Shown here in pieces: positions 1 through 9,381 of a stretch of DNA of 64,000 nucleotides. The stretch lies in the NCBI RefSeq assembly GCF_000154465.1, contig NZ_DS499577.1, forward strand, positions 494,013 to 558,012, given 5' to 3'. The position numbers and the translations under genes are program-made. The notes under the pieces are model-generated. The model was given only the letters and a program-made list of their open reading frames with translations. It had not been told where the DNA came from and did no database searches. Numbering within the stretch: position 1 is the first letter of the stretch; each line of letters starts with the position of its first letter. Source of the stretch: Alistipes putredinis DSM 17216. GTDB taxonomy: Bacteria > Bacteroidota > Bacteroidia > Bacteroidales > Rikenellaceae.

Positions 1-376
1 CTTGCAGCGGGTGTCGAACTGCGGGGTGCGACCATCTATTCTTCGATGGAACCGTGCTCCGAACGAAAAAGTGAACCGGAAAGTTGTTCGGAATTGATAA
101 TTCGGCACGAATTTCGCCGGGTAGTTTTTGCTCTATATGAGCCGGACTGTTTCGTTTGTTGCCAGGGCGCCCTGAACCTCCGTCGCCACAGGATCGAAGT
201 CAGCGTCGATGACACGCTGTCCGATCAGGTCCGAACGATAAACGCACATATCGGCCATCGATAGGCTTGGCTATTTTTTGTTCTGTTTTACGCCGAATAT
301 TGGCCTAAATAGCCACAACAAATTATACGTACGAATATTCGCACTATCTTCGCATAAAAATTTAGAAGACCATTTT
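1..376. other. Intergenic region upstream of efflux operon
   Basis: No gene can be assigned with confidence. The minus strand holds a 41-codon frame (258 down to 133) whose codons look reasonable but whose product I do not recognise; after its TAG the same frame stays open to the window edge, so it could be a decayed gene. On the plus strand the first 96 bases could be the tail of a gene that starts outside the window. The only convincing signal is the promoter just ahead of the TolC gene. Confidence 0.4.
332..352 (+). promoter_or_regulatory. Putative promoter and palindrome of the tolC-hlyD-ABC operon
   Basis: A Bacteroidota-type -7 element, TATCTTCG (345-352), lies 24 bases before the start codon of the TolC gene. 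A perfect palindrome CGAATATTCG (332-341) sits directly upstream, where a repressor could block the polymerase. The same core palindrome is found ahead of mazG. The promoter matches TAnnTTTG with one mismatch; the operator role is inference. Confidence 0.5.
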
Positions 377-1825
377 ATGAACCGTATAATCGTTTCATTT
401 TTCGCTCTGTTAGCTGCCGCACCTCTGGCGGCTCAGGAGCAAACACCCCGGGTACTTTCCCTGGATGAAGCCCTGGAGATCACCCTCTCCGGAAGTCCGG
501 TCATCGAAGCCTCGCGTTACGAAGAAAAAGCCGCCCAGCAGGAACGGCGGGCAGCGATCGGCTTGCGTATGCCGCAAATCAGCGTAGGCGGAACCTACAC
601 CTATTTGGGCAAGGACATCGGATTCGACTTCAACGATTTGAAAGGGCCTGTCGGAAACATCACCCACGACATTCTCGGCAGCGGGCTGATCCCGACCGAA
701 TTGATCCCCCAGATTCAGCAACTTCTCACCCCGGTCATGGGAGCGGATTGGTTCCTGACATTGCAGGACCGCAGTCTCGGATTCGTCGGAGGGCAGGTAA
801 CCCTGCCGATCTATATGGGCGGCAAGATCAACACGGCCAACCGTGCCGCGAAAATCAACGAAAAGACTGCAGTCGAGCAGGGAAACCAAAACCGCAACGC
901 GCTGGTTTCGGAGCTCGTGGAGCGATACTACGGTCTGGCGCTGGCCCGACAGGTCGTCGAAGTACGCCAGCAGGTAGTGGATGGAGTAGGCCAACATCTG
1001 AAGGATGCGATCGCCCTCGAACAGAACGGTATGATCCCCCACAGCGAACGTCTTTACGTCGAATTCAAGATGGCCGAGGCGGAGCGGGAGCTTCAAAACG
1101 CCCGGTTGCAGGTCGAAACCATCGCCAGTGCACTGAATAATACGCTCGGACAGCAGGCAGAGGTTCTGCCCGTAACGACGATGTTCGTACTCGGCAACCT
1201 GGAAGACGTAGCCTATTACAAAGACCTGGCGGCCAAGTTCAATCCGCTGCTCAGCCAGGTAGCCCTCAAGCGCCAGTTGGCCAAGGAAGGAGTTCGGTTG
1301 CAACGGGCCAATTTCCTGCCGCAGGTCGCGGCGATGGGCGGAGCCTCGTTCTACAACTACCAGGTAACTAAAATAATGCCCCGCTGGGCAGTAGGTGTCG
1401 GCGTTAATCTCAAGATTTTCGACGGCCTGAACCGCGAATACAAATATTCGGCGGCAAAACAGACGGTCAAGCAAGTGGAAGTGCTGGAAATGAAAGCCGG
1501 CAAGGACATTGCAGTACTGATCGAAAAACTCTACAACCAAATGAACAACTATGCCAACCAGATGAAGTCGATCGACGCTTCGCTCGCATTTGCGGAGGAG
1601 TATCTCAAAGCCAAGAATGCGGCATTCCTGGAAGGTATGAGTTCCTCCTCCGACCTGGTGGATGCCGAACTGAATCTCGCCAAGGTGCGCACCGAGCGTA
1701 TGCAGACCGCCTACAATTACGATGTCGCACTGGCCAAGTTGCTCGAAGCCGCCGGCATCAGCGATGAGTTCATCAGCTACCTGCACCGTACCGACGCCCG
1801 TCCCATTCATTTCGACAAAGAGTAA
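377..1825 (+). CDS. TolC-family outer-membrane efflux protein
   Basis: 482-residue outer-membrane channel of a tripartite exporter. The frame is open further upstream, but the start chosen (MNRIIVSFFALLAAAPLAAQ) gives a clean Sec signal peptide cut after about residue 20 and follows the promoter at a sensible distance. The rest shows the duplicated alpha-helical/beta-strand layout of the OEP family, with long Gln/Glu/Ala-rich helices and strand segments such as 'VGGQVTLPIYMGGKIN' and 'WAVGVGVNLKIFDG'. It is first in a four-gene operon with the periplasmic adaptor 14 bases downstream, so it should form the exit duct for that pump. The substrate is not visible. Confidence 0.93.
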   Translation: MNRIIVSFFALLAAAPLAAQEQTPRVLSLDEALEITLSGSPVIEASRYEEKAAQQERRAAIGLRMPQISVGGTYTYLGKDIGFDFNDLKGPVGNITHDILGSGLIPTELIPQIQQLLTPVMGADWFLTLQDRSLGFVGGQVTLPIYMGGKINTANRAAKINEKTAVEQGNQNRNALVSELVERYYGLALARQVVEVRQQVVDGVGQHLKDAIALEQNGMIPHSERLYVEFKMAEAERELQNARLQVETIASALNNTLGQQAEVLPVTTMFVLGNLEDVAYYKDLAAKFNPLLSQVALKRQLAKEGVRLQRANFLPQVAAMGGASFYNYQVTKIMPRWAVGVGVNLKIFDGLNREYKYSAAKQTVKQVEVLEMKAGKDIAVLIEKLYNQMNNYANQMKSIDASLAFAEEYLKAKNAAFLEGMSSSSDLVDAELNLAKVRTERMQTAYNYDVALAKLLEAAGISDEFISYLHRTDARPIHFDKE

Positions 1826-1839
1826 ATATAGATAATCTC

Positions 1840-2829
1840 ATGAAAAAAAGTACCATTGTCACGATCATTCTGATTGCCGCCGCTGTCGTGCTGGGCGTCA
1901 TCTTCATCAGTTGGTATTTACGCAAGGCCACGCCCCTGTACATCCAGGGAACGGTGGAATGTACTACATACAAAGCTTCGTCGAAAGTTCCCGGCCGTAT
2001 CGAGGAGATGAAAGTAGAGGAGGGACAGCACGTCACCAAGGGCGAACTGCTCTACACGCTCTCGACCCCCGAACTGAATGCCAAGTTGCAACAGGCCGAA
2101 GCCGTGAAGAGCGCCGCATCGGCCATGGACCAGAAAGCCCTCACCGGTGCCCGTATCCAACAGAAGGAAGCCGCACTGAATCTCTGGGAAAAAGCCCAGG
2201 CAGGACTGTTGTTGGCCCAGAAAACCTTCGACCGCGTGAACAACCTCTATGAACAAGGCGTCGTTCCGGCCCAGAAGCTGGATGAAGCCCGCGCCAACCT
2301 GCAGGCGATGCAGGCGACCGAGCGTGCGGCCAAAGCGCAATGCGAACTGGTATTCGACGGAGCCAGCAAGGAGGAGAAAGAGGCGGCAGCCGCCCAGGTA
2401 CGGCAGGCCGAAGGCGCCGTTTCGGAAGTGGAGTCCTATCTTTCGGATGCCTTGGTTTACGCCCCTGTAACGGGCGAGGTTTCGACGATCATCGCCGAAG
2501 CCGGCGAACTGGTCGGAACGGGTTATCCCGTAGTGGCGATTCTCGATATGAGCGACGTATGGGTGACCTTCAACATCAAGGAGGATCTGATGCCCGACAT
2601 CCATATCGGAACCCGTATGACAGGCTATATCCCGGCCTTGGACCGCAGCGTGGAGTTCGAGGTGACCTATATCGCTGTGCAGGCCGATTTCGCCACCTGG
2701 TCCGCAACACGCACGCAGGGCGGCTTCGACATCCGCACCTTTGCCGTCAAAGCCAAACCCACGCAAGACGTGGAATACATCCGGCCGGGTATGAGCGTAC
2801 TGGTGAACTGGAAAGACATCGCCAAATAA
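1840..2829 (+). CDS. HlyD/EmrA-type membrane fusion protein (periplasmic adaptor)
   Basis: 329-residue adaptor with one N-terminal membrane anchor (residues about 5-27), a biotinyl-lipoyl-like half ('KASSKVPGRIEEMKVEEGQHVTKG'-type beta hairpin, about 45-75), a long coiled-coil hairpin rich in Ala, Gln and Glu (about 75-205) and the second lipoyl half plus barrel ('YAPVTGEVSTI', about 207 on). This is the YbhG/HlyD layout that links ABC-2 exporters to TolC. It lies between the TolC gene and two ABC-2 permeases in one transcription unit, so it should dock the inner-membrane pump to the channel. Confidence 0.93.
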   Translation: MKKSTIVTIILIAAAVVLGVIFISWYLRKATPLYIQGTVECTTYKASSKVPGRIEEMKVEEGQHVTKGELLYTLSTPELNAKLQQAEAVKSAASAMDQKALTGARIQQKEAALNLWEKAQAGLLLAQKTFDRVNNLYEQGVVPAQKLDEARANLQAMQATERAAKAQCELVFDGASKEEKEAAAAQVRQAEGAVSEVESYLSDALVYAPVTGEVSTIIAEAGELVGTGYPVVAILDMSDVWVTFNIKEDLMPDIHIGTRMTGYIPALDRSVEFEVTYIAVQADFATWSATRTQGGFDIRTFAVKAKPTQDVEYIRPGMSVLVNWKDIAK

Positions 2830-2846
2830 TTCAGAAAGGGTAGCGT

Positions 2847-4025
2847 ATGCCGGGCTTTTTCAGCAATACGCTCGCCGTCCTGCGGCGAGAGATCTACCGG
2901 GTCGCACGTCAGCCGATGTATTGGCTGCTGACGGTGATTCTGCCGATCGTCGCGTTCGCATTCTTCGCGGTGTTGTTATACAAGGGAGTGGCACGCGACA
3001 TTCCGATCGCCGTCGTGGACCAGGACAACAGCACCCTCTCCCGCAAAGTGACGCAGATGATCGACGCGACGCCTACGGCTTGGGTCGCTTACGGCGTACA
3101 GGGAATGGAAGAGGCCGAACGACTGATGCTTCAGGGCAAGGTCATGGGAATCGTTCTGATTCCCGATTTCTTCGAAAAGAACATTCTCAACAACAGCCAG
3201 ACCCATCTGGAAAGCTACCTGACCGGCACGAACATTACGGTAAACGGTCTGCTGGCGAAGGATTTGCAAACGACTGTCACCACTTTTACCGCCGGTATCC
3301 AGCTGCAACTGCTGATGAAACAAGGGCTGACCGAAAAACAGGCTATGGCGCAACTGATGCCCGTACGGTTCGACAAACATGTGCTATTCAACCCGCATAT
3401 CAACTACGGCTATTACCTTTCGCCGAGTTTTATGCCGATGATGCTTCTGATCTTCACGATCATGGCGACGATTTTCGTCATCGGAACCGAACTCAAGAAC
3501 GGCACGGCCAGGGAGTGGTACGACACGGCCGGAGGCTCGGTCTTCGCGGCCTACGCGGGCAAAATCCTGCCGATTACGGTCATTATGTTCCTGATGTCGG
3601 AATTGATGCTCCTGGTCATCTTCAAGGTGGTCGGCGTACCGCTGAACGGCAGCCTGACGGTCATCACCATCAGCAATCTGCTCTTCATCCTGAGTTACCA
3701 GTCCCTCGGTGCGATGATCGTCACCGTGTTGAGCAATTTGCGCCTGTCGCTTTCGATCGGCGGCGGTTACTCGGTACTGGCCTTCACGTTTTCGGGCCTT
3801 ACGTTCCCGATTATGGCTATGAGCAAACCCATGCAATGGTTCTGCTGCATCTTTCCGTTCACATTCTACACCGACATCATGGTCGATCAGGCCCTGCGCG
3901 GTGCTCCGGCGATATACTCGTTGCCCGACATGGGCATCATCGCCCTGTTCATCATTCTTCCGCTGCTGTGTCTGCCGCGCCTGCGCACCATCTGCACGAA
4001 TAAAAAATACTGGGGGAGATTATAG
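2847..4025 (+). CDS. ABC-2 type transporter permease (first of pair)
   Basis: 392-residue inner-membrane protein of the YhhJ/YbhS group. It has one N-terminal membrane segment (about 24-46), a large extracytoplasmic domain (about 50-190; 'IPIAVVDQDNSTLSRK' is the typical entry motif) and a C-terminal block of five to six hydrophobic helices from about residue 195. It is followed after two bases by a second permease of the same family, so the two probably form a heterodimer. No ATP-binding gene is next to them and neither has a Walker motif; the ATPase must be elsewhere or the pair works differently. Confidence 0.92.
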   Translation: MPGFFSNTLAVLRREIYRVARQPMYWLLTVILPIVAFAFFAVLLYKGVARDIPIAVVDQDNSTLSRKVTQMIDATPTAWVAYGVQGMEEAERLMLQGKVMGIVLIPDFFEKNILNNSQTHLESYLTGTNITVNGLLAKDLQTTVTTFTAGIQLQLLMKQGLTEKQAMAQLMPVRFDKHVLFNPHINYGYYLSPSFMPMMLLIFTIMATIFVIGTELKNGTAREWYDTAGGSVFAAYAGKILPITVIMFLMSELMLLVIFKVVGVPLNGSLTVITISNLLFILSYQSLGAMIVTVLSNLRLSLSIGGGYSVLAFTFSGLTFPIMAMSKPMQWFCCIFPFTFYTDIMVDQALRGAPAIYSLPDMGIIALFIILPLLCLPRLRTICTNKKYWGRL

Positions 4026-4027
4026 CG

Positions 4028-5227
4028 ATGAGTCGATTTACCAAACAGATAACCTCTTACTGGCAGCAGTTCCGCACCGTCGTCCGCAACGAATACGGCT
4101 CGATCTTCACGGATGCCGGCGTGATTCTCGTGCTGGTGCTCGCCCTGCTGATCTATTCCACGCTCTATTCGCTGGCTTACGGGACGCAGGTACTTCGTAA
4201 CGTGCCGATCGGAGTAATCGACATGAGCAACACTTCGACCAGCCGTCAGTTGATCAATACCTTCAATGCCGGACCGAACGTCTATGTGGCCTACGAACCC
4301 GGCGACATGGACGAGGCCAAACACCTTTTCTACGACCGGGAGATATACGGCGTGGTTTACATCCCCTCCGATTACGAGGAAAAACTGCTCGGCGGACAGC
4401 AGGCGGTCGTTTCGCTCTATGTCGATGCCAGCTATTTTCTGATGTACCGCCAGGCGTTCCAGGAGCTCGTGTCGGGCATCGGCACCACAGGAGCTATGGT
4501 GGAATTCCAGCGGTTGATCGCAAAAGGAGCCAACATCCCGCAGGCTACGGCCACGACGCAACCCGTGATTTACCAAAGCCACAACTTGTTCAATCCCTAT
4601 CTGGGATACGGATCGTTCGTGATGCCGGCTATCATCATGGTCATCATTCAGCAGACGATGCTGATCGGTATCGGTATGATCGGAGGCACCTGGAGCGAAT
4701 TCGGACTTTACAAGAAACTCATTCCTCCGGGACGCCGGAGAATGTCCACGCTGCCCGTCGTGGCAGGCAAAGCGTTCGTTTATGCGTCGATCTACGCCGT
4801 CACCCTGTTTTATATTCTGGGACTGCACTACAAATTGTTTCATTTCCCGACCAACGGTCACACGGCGGACATCATCGCCTTTCTCATCCCGTATCTGCTG
4901 TCCTGTATTTTCCTGGGCATCGCCGTCTCGACGCTGTTCCAGCGGCGCGAACAGTCGATCATGCTGTTGCTCTGGTGTTCGATCCCGGCTCTGATGCTCA
5001 GCGGAGCTTCCGTACCCCGCGAAGCGATGCCTGAATGGCTCTACCTGTTCGGCCAGATTCTGCCGAGCAGCAGCGGGGTAGAAGGATTCATCCGAATCCA
5101 AAGTATGGGGGCTTCGTTCAGCGACGTGCTGCACGAGGTACGTATCCTGTGGATTCTCACGATAGTTTACGGCGGATTCGCCGCTGTCGGCATACACCTC
5201 CGCCTCAAGCAGGCCGCAGGTAAATAG
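4028..5227 (+). CDS. ABC-2 type transporter permease (second of pair)
   Basis: 399-residue paralogue of the preceding gene with the same plan: helix at about 37-60, a soluble domain starting at 'NVPIGVIDMSNTSTSRQ', then a six-helix membrane domain including 'MPAIIMVIIQQTMLIG'. It ends the TolC-HlyD-permease operon. In Bacteroidota such four-gene clusters are common and export drugs, lipids or peptides. Identity to ABC-2 permeases is clear; substrate is unknown. Confidence 0.92.
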   Translation: MSRFTKQITSYWQQFRTVVRNEYGSIFTDAGVILVLVLALLIYSTLYSLAYGTQVLRNVPIGVIDMSNTSTSRQLINTFNAGPNVYVAYEPGDMDEAKHLFYDREIYGVVYIPSDYEEKLLGGQQAVVSLYVDASYFLMYRQAFQELVSGIGTTGAMVEFQRLIAKGANIPQATATTQPVIYQSHNLFNPYLGYGSFVMPAIIMVIIQQTMLIGIGMIGGTWSEFGLYKKLIPPGRRRMSTLPVVAGKAFVYASIYAVTLFYILGLHYKLFHFPTNGHTADIIAFLIPYLLSCIFLGIAVSTLFQRREQSIMLLLWCSIPALMLSGASVPREAMPEWLYLFGQILPSSSGVEGFIRIQSMGASFSDVLHEVRILWILTIVYGGFAAVGIHLRLKQAAGK

Positions 5228-5270
5228 CCCGATTAAAATATGATTTTCTTTCCAAACATCGAATCAGGCT

Positions 5271-5585
5271 ATGAAACGGCTTGTTTTTACTCTTTTTACC
5301 GTATTTGCGGCAACAGCGCTTTGCAGCGCTCAAAATCCGAATGAAACGCGCGTTGTCAAAGACGCTGCCGGACGCGTGAAGTACACCGTCCACAAAACAG
5401 GGAATCGGGAAATAATCAAGGATTCGAAGGGAAGGATCACAGGCACGACACGCGAAACAAAGGAACGCAAATATTATTACAATTCAAACGGCTCGTCGGC
5501 AGGTACAGAAACAAAATGGGAACCGGCAAGCAGACAGCGGAAAAGTCATCATACGGCAAGTCCTGAATCGAATGACCGGAAGTAA
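5271..5585 (+). CDS. Small secreted protein of unknown function
   Basis: 104 residues with a clear Sec signal (MKRLVFTLFTVFAATALCSA, cut before Gln-Asn). The mature part is highly charged and carries two short motifs that look like degenerate repeats ('VVKDAAGRVKYT' and 'IIKDSKGRITGT'), recalling the turns of RHS/YD-type beta repeats. No known domain recognised. It lies 43 bases behind the efflux operon on the same strand and before a bidirectional terminator, so it may be read through from the operon. Confidence 0.7.
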   Translation: MKRLVFTLFTVFAATALCSAQNPNETRVVKDAAGRVKYTVHKTGNREIIKDSKGRITGTTRETKERKYYYNSNGSSAGTETKWEPASRQRKSHHTASPESNDRK

Positions 5586-5682
5586 TTGGATCCGGGAGTG
5601 CCATTTCCATCCCGAAAGGTTGTAGCGACTCGGGCAGGCATATTCCGCAACGTTATGGGCCTGATCGCAAAGGTGCTGAAAC

Positions 5683-5710
5683 AAAAAGAGGGGGCAATAC
5701 CCCTCTTTTT
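5683..5710. terminator. Bidirectional rho-independent terminator
   Basis: Perfect 11-bp stem AAAAAGAGGGG / CCCCTCTTTTT with a six-base loop. The A run and T run at its ends make it work in both directions, between the rightward efflux unit and the leftward barrel-protein gene. Confidence 0.88.
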
Positions 5711-5742
5711 AATCATATCGTGCAACCGGGACTCATATCGCT

Positions 5743-8676
5743 TTACCGGTGCGGCGGACGGAACCCGCCTCCGGGAGCGGTGCTGCGTCCCATACCGACG
5801 GCTCCCGACGGGCGGTCCGAAACGCCTTGATAATCCTTGATGTTCTTCGAACCCTTCTTGCCGAAGAACCGCAGGTTATAGACGAACTGCACACAGTAAT
5901 AACGTCCCACTACGCTGTTCCAAGAATTTTGTGTCCAACCCGAACCGGTCGTGCGCACGAACGCTTTATTCTGATTGAAAATGTCGTTTACGCCGATGTT
6001 GATTTCCCCCAGCTGGTTGCGAAAGACCTTCTTGCCCACGAACAGGTTGCAGAGCAGATAGCTGTCGTCGTAATCGTTCGTGAAACCCAGATACTGGATA
6101 TAAGAAGCGCTGCCCGAGAGGGAGAATCCCCGGCCGAAGATGAACTTGAACGACGCCGCAGCCTGATGGTTGAAATAACGGTTCTTTCCTCCGGTAGCGG
6201 CGAGGGAATTGACGGCTTCGTTGTACGTGCCGTCCCACGAAAGGGTGAAGTCCACATTCTCGGAGATGTTGCTGCCCAACACTACGCCCGCTTCGTAACC
6301 GAGGTTGCCCGTATTGTTCCGCTCGCCGTCCACAAGGCTCGGAATACGCGAATAGCTTACGCCGCCCCGCAGATTCAGGTTACTCTTGATGAAATTCACC
6401 GGAAACCCGTAACTTGCCCGCGCCCGCACATCCCAGTAGCCGTCCATATTCGTCCATTCGGTGAACTGCAACGGACGGTAAACCGTATTGTCGATCTCCA
6501 AAGTAGGACGGTAGCGGGTGCTGGTCGTAATATAGTCCTGGGTCGTTTCGGCCCGGAACATCAGCATAAAAGTACGACCCTTCTCCGCATTGGAATTGAC
6601 GTAGTGCATACTCAAATTATGGCTGTACGAAGGCCGTAAGTCGGGATTACCCCGCGTGATGTATTGCGCATCCGATACGTCATAGACATTTTGCAACTGG
6701 GTAACCTCCGGGTTGTCCGTATAGGAGCGCAGGAACATTCGCAGCGTATTCTCCCGGTTCAGGTTGAACTGTCCCACCATAAAATAGGTCACATTGTTGT
6801 AGGCGTGCTTGATCTCTTCGGAGCCGGTACGGATCACCTCACCCGAAAGGCTCGAACGCTGATAATAGACGTTCGCAGCGAAAGTATTGCGGTCCTTGGA
6901 GTAGTTGAAGCCGGGGCCGAGAGAGTGCACCGTATAGCTGCTCTTGTAAGCGTTCGACAGCAAGGGATCGGGAAGCAATCCCGTAATATCGTAATCCTCG
7001 CCGGTCCGGTAGGTTTTCTTGTCGCTCTGCTGGTAATTGTACGACGTCCGATACCCGAGGCTCACCTGCGAATATTTGGATACGGGCTCCGTATAGGTCA
7101 GGCGGCCGTTCAGCCGATAACGGTACGAAGGATTCATCATGCGCTGGTAAATCAGCTTTTTCAGATCGTTCTCGTCCGGATCGGGATCGAGGTCGGGGTA
7201 ATCCTCGTAAATACCGAAATCGTTGGTATGGGAGTTTTGCTTATTCTGGGAGTCGAAATAGTTGAAAAAGCCGTCCACCGTAAGCGTACGTCCCGGCTTA
7301 CCCAACCGCACGCGGTAAATGGCCGAAGTATTGACGCTGTAACCGTTTCGGAAGGCATCCTCGAAATTGTCGATGATGCTGTAACCGCTTTCGCCGAACT
7401 GTCGCCCGTAAGTCGTACTGAACGGATCGTTCGACTGGAAACTCAAGCCCGGGCGGATCATCAGCGACTGGTTGTCCGCGATTTTCCATTCGATGCGGGC
7501 ATTCAGGCGGTTGTTGAAATTCTGTATCCGGGAATAACCGTCGGTGAAAAGCGTATCGATCGGTGCCGGCTCCTCGTACCAACGCTCGGTACGCGCCCGA
7601 TTGACCGTACGGGTTCCGTTGAAGAAGTAGCTGCCCTGGAAAGTCACCTGATCCCGACTGCCCCAGGTATCCGAATAATTGACACCCACTGCATTTACCG
7701 AAGCCACGCCGTCCTGGTGACGAACCATATATTGTCCCACGCCACGGCCGAAGCGACCGCCGCCATGTCCTCCGCCGGAATTGCCCGTAACACCCAGAAT
7801 ATCCTCGAACGAAAAGTTCTGCTGATTGACGTTGTTAAAAAGACCGATCAGCGACAGACGGCTGGAGCCGCTGAAAAAATTGACGTTGCCGCCGACCATA
7901 TACTTGTTTTTGGCTTCGGTTTCCGTGTCGGCGTCGTAACCGTAACCGGCATATGCCTTACCGAATATGCCCTGACGCATATTTTCGCGTGTGACGATGT
8001 TGATCGCCTTATAGCTTTCGCCGTCGTCCATACCCGAAAACTCGGCCTGGTCGCTCAGCTTGTTGTAAACCTCGATCCGTTCGACCGCTTCGGCCGGCAG
8101 CGACTTGATCGCCGATGTCACGTCCTCGCCGAAAAACTCCTTGCCATCGACGAATACTTTCTGGATCGTTTCGCCCTGCGCCTCGACAGCGCCGTTATTG
8201 ACCGTAATGCCGGGCATCTTCTTCAACAGCCCCTCGACGTCGGCATCGGCAGTCACCTTGAACGCATTGGCATTATAGCTTACCGTATCGCCCTTTTGAG
8301 AAGTGCGGAGTGCCTGCACCTCCTTCACTACGGTCTCGATGGCGATGGCCGCCTCCCGCAGTGCGATCTTTCCCAGGTTTTCGGACGGCTGCGTCACCCG
8401 AAACTCCTTTTCGGCCTTTTCATATCCCATGAAAGTCACGGCCAGGGTATATGAACCATAAGCGAGGCCGCGCACTTGCAATGCGCCTTTGTAACCCGAT
8501 GTATAATATTTCTTCTGATCGGGGTGGGCTTTGGGTACGATTTCTATCACGGCACCCGGTACCTCTTCTCCCGTTTCGGCATCTACCACGGTGAGCGTAA
8601 TCACACCGCTCTGGGCCTGCGCCCGAGCCAAACCTATCGTACACAAAAATACAAGTAAACAAATTGCTCTAATCAT
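5743..8676 (-). CDS. Outer-membrane beta-barrel protein with carboxypeptidase-like regulatory domain
   Basis: 977-residue TonB-receptor-like protein of the Bacteroidota 'outer membrane beta-barrel family'. Order: signal peptide (1-21), CarboxypepD_reg-like Ig-fold domain (about 24-110, with 'VVDAETGEEVPGAVIEI' and 'YTLAVTFMGYE'), a plug-like domain (about 130-225, 'LLKKMPGITVNNG' and 'VFVDGKEFFGEDVTSAIKSLPAEAVERIEV') and a long barrel of alternating aromatic strands to the C-terminus. A Gly/His-rich loop lies near residue 300. No SusD-like partner is adjacent, so it is not an ordinary glycan-uptake pair; its cargo is unknown. It has its own promoter and a downstream terminator. Confidence 0.92.
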   Translation of the reverse strand: MIRAICLLVFLCTIGLARAQAQSGVITLTVVDAETGEEVPGAVIEIVPKAHPDQKKYYTSGYKGALQVRGLAYGSYTLAVTFMGYEKAEKEFRVTQPSENLGKIALREAAIAIETVVKEVQALRTSQKGDTVSYNANAFKVTADADVEGLLKKMPGITVNNGAVEAQGETIQKVFVDGKEFFGEDVTSAIKSLPAEAVERIEVYNKLSDQAEFSGMDDGESYKAINIVTRENMRQGIFGKAYAGYGYDADTETEAKNKYMVGGNVNFFSGSSRLSLIGLFNNVNQQNFSFEDILGVTGNSGGGHGGGRFGRGVGQYMVRHQDGVASVNAVGVNYSDTWGSRDQVTFQGSYFFNGTRTVNRARTERWYEEPAPIDTLFTDGYSRIQNFNNRLNARIEWKIADNQSLMIRPGLSFQSNDPFSTTYGRQFGESGYSIIDNFEDAFRNGYSVNTSAIYRVRLGKPGRTLTVDGFFNYFDSQNKQNSHTNDFGIYEDYPDLDPDPDENDLKKLIYQRMMNPSYRYRLNGRLTYTEPVSKYSQVSLGYRTSYNYQQSDKKTYRTGEDYDITGLLPDPLLSNAYKSSYTVHSLGPGFNYSKDRNTFAANVYYQRSSLSGEVIRTGSEEIKHAYNNVTYFMVGQFNLNRENTLRMFLRSYTDNPEVTQLQNVYDVSDAQYITRGNPDLRPSYSHNLSMHYVNSNAEKGRTFMLMFRAETTQDYITTSTRYRPTLEIDNTVYRPLQFTEWTNMDGYWDVRARASYGFPVNFIKSNLNLRGGVSYSRIPSLVDGERNNTGNLGYEAGVVLGSNISENVDFTLSWDGTYNEAVNSLAATGGKNRYFNHQAAASFKFIFGRGFSLSGSASYIQYLGFTNDYDDSYLLCNLFVGKKVFRNQLGEINIGVNDIFNQNKAFVRTTGSGWTQNSWNSVVGRYYCVQFVYNLRFFGKKGSKNIKDYQGVSDRPSGAVGMGRSTAPGGGFRPPHR

Positions 8677-8699
8677 CTCCCATCATTGTCGTCACACGG

Positions 8700-8707
8700 C
8701 AAATATA
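8700..8707 (-). promoter_or_regulatory. Promoter of the barrel-protein gene
   Basis: Reads TATATTTG on the minus strand, a perfect match to the Bacteroidota -7 consensus TAnnTTTG, 24 bases before the ATG at 8676. Confidence 0.65.
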
Positions 8708-8743
8708 CGATAAAAATCGACTTTTTTCACTGTCCAGAACATG

Positions 8744-8777
8744 AAAAAAGGATGAAACAGGTCGGCCTGTTTCATCC
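8744..8777 (-). terminator. Rho-independent terminator behind the DUF4890 gene
   Basis: Twelve-base perfect stem GGATGAAACAGG / CCTGTTTCATCC with a 4-base loop, followed on the minus strand by six T. It ends the leftward transcript of the DUF4890 gene. Confidence 0.9.
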
Positions 8778-8817
8778 CTATAAACGGAAATATCGGCGAA
8801 TTATTTCGACTTTCCGC

Positions 8818-9288
8818 CTACTTTTTATCCACACACGGAGCACCGTTACAGGGTCTGCGGTGATGTCCGGGATTCGCATCGCCTTTTCGACATGCCGGTC
8901 CGGCGCAATCGACCTTTCGGGCGGGACACTCTCGGCATTCGATCCATTGGGCATACTGTTCGGGCGTCAGAACCGCCTTCATCCGGCCGGCCATCTGTTC
9001 ACGCTGCTGTGCCATCGCTTCACGCGATTTTTCAGCCATCTCCCGGCGTTCGGCCCGGTGCTCCCTCATGGCTTGAGCCTGTTCCAGGCAAATAGGGTAA
9101 ACCTGTTTTACCTGTTCGTCAGAGAGCGACAGGTTTTCTTTCATCCGGTCGGTCATCTTTTTCGCAACCTGCTCCGTAGTAAGTTCTTTGTGTTCGGCAC
9201 GACGATTATGGTGTCCCTTCTGGGCCCATACCGTACCCGTTGCCAGCACCAGCGCTGCCAGTACGACGATCAAGAATTTCGCTTTCAT
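8818..9288 (-). CDS. DUF4890 / Spy-CpxP-like periplasmic protein with Cys-rich tail
   Basis: 156 residues from the preferred start (MKAKFLIVVLAALVLATG); an ATG four codons upstream is equally possible. A signal peptide precedes an Arg/Glu/Gln-rich helical body with 'MKENLSLSDEQVKQVYPI' and 'MKAVLTPEQYAQW', the LTxxQ-type motifs of periplasmic Spy/CpxP-like proteins (DUF4890 in this phylum). Those families act as chaperones or envelope-stress sensors. The C-terminal 35 residues carry six Cys in CxxC/CxGxxC spacing plus several His, which is unusual for the family and suggests metal binding or disulfides. Confidence 0.8.
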   Translation of the reverse strand: MKAKFLIVVLAALVLATGTVWAQKGHHNRRAEHKELTTEQVAKKMTDRMKENLSLSDEQVKQVYPICLEQAQAMREHRAERREMAEKSREAMAQQREQMAGRMKAVLTPEQYAQWIECRECPARKVDCAGPACRKGDANPGHHRRPCNGAPCVDKK

Positions 9289-9381
9289 ATCAACTACCAT
9301 TTTAATTGTTACCGGTCTTTATAACCGAATGTACTCTTGCAAACCAAGCGCCAATCTCTTCCGACAAATGGAAAAAACGAC

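Noticed and set aside
410..1810. Long open minus-strand frame opposite the TolC gene
   Set aside because: Shadow of a GC-rich gene; the plus strand has signal peptide, promoter and family motifs. The same applies to long antisense frames over pheT, lepA, thiH and rho.
2847..5227. Missing ABC ATPase as a sign of gene loss
   Set aside because: TolC-HlyD-permease-permease clusters without an adjacent ATPase are common in Bacteroidota, so it is not taken as a defect.
6664..8454. 596-codon plus-strand frame opposite the barrel-protein gene
   Set aside because: No domain; it mirrors the codon bias of the minus-strand gene.
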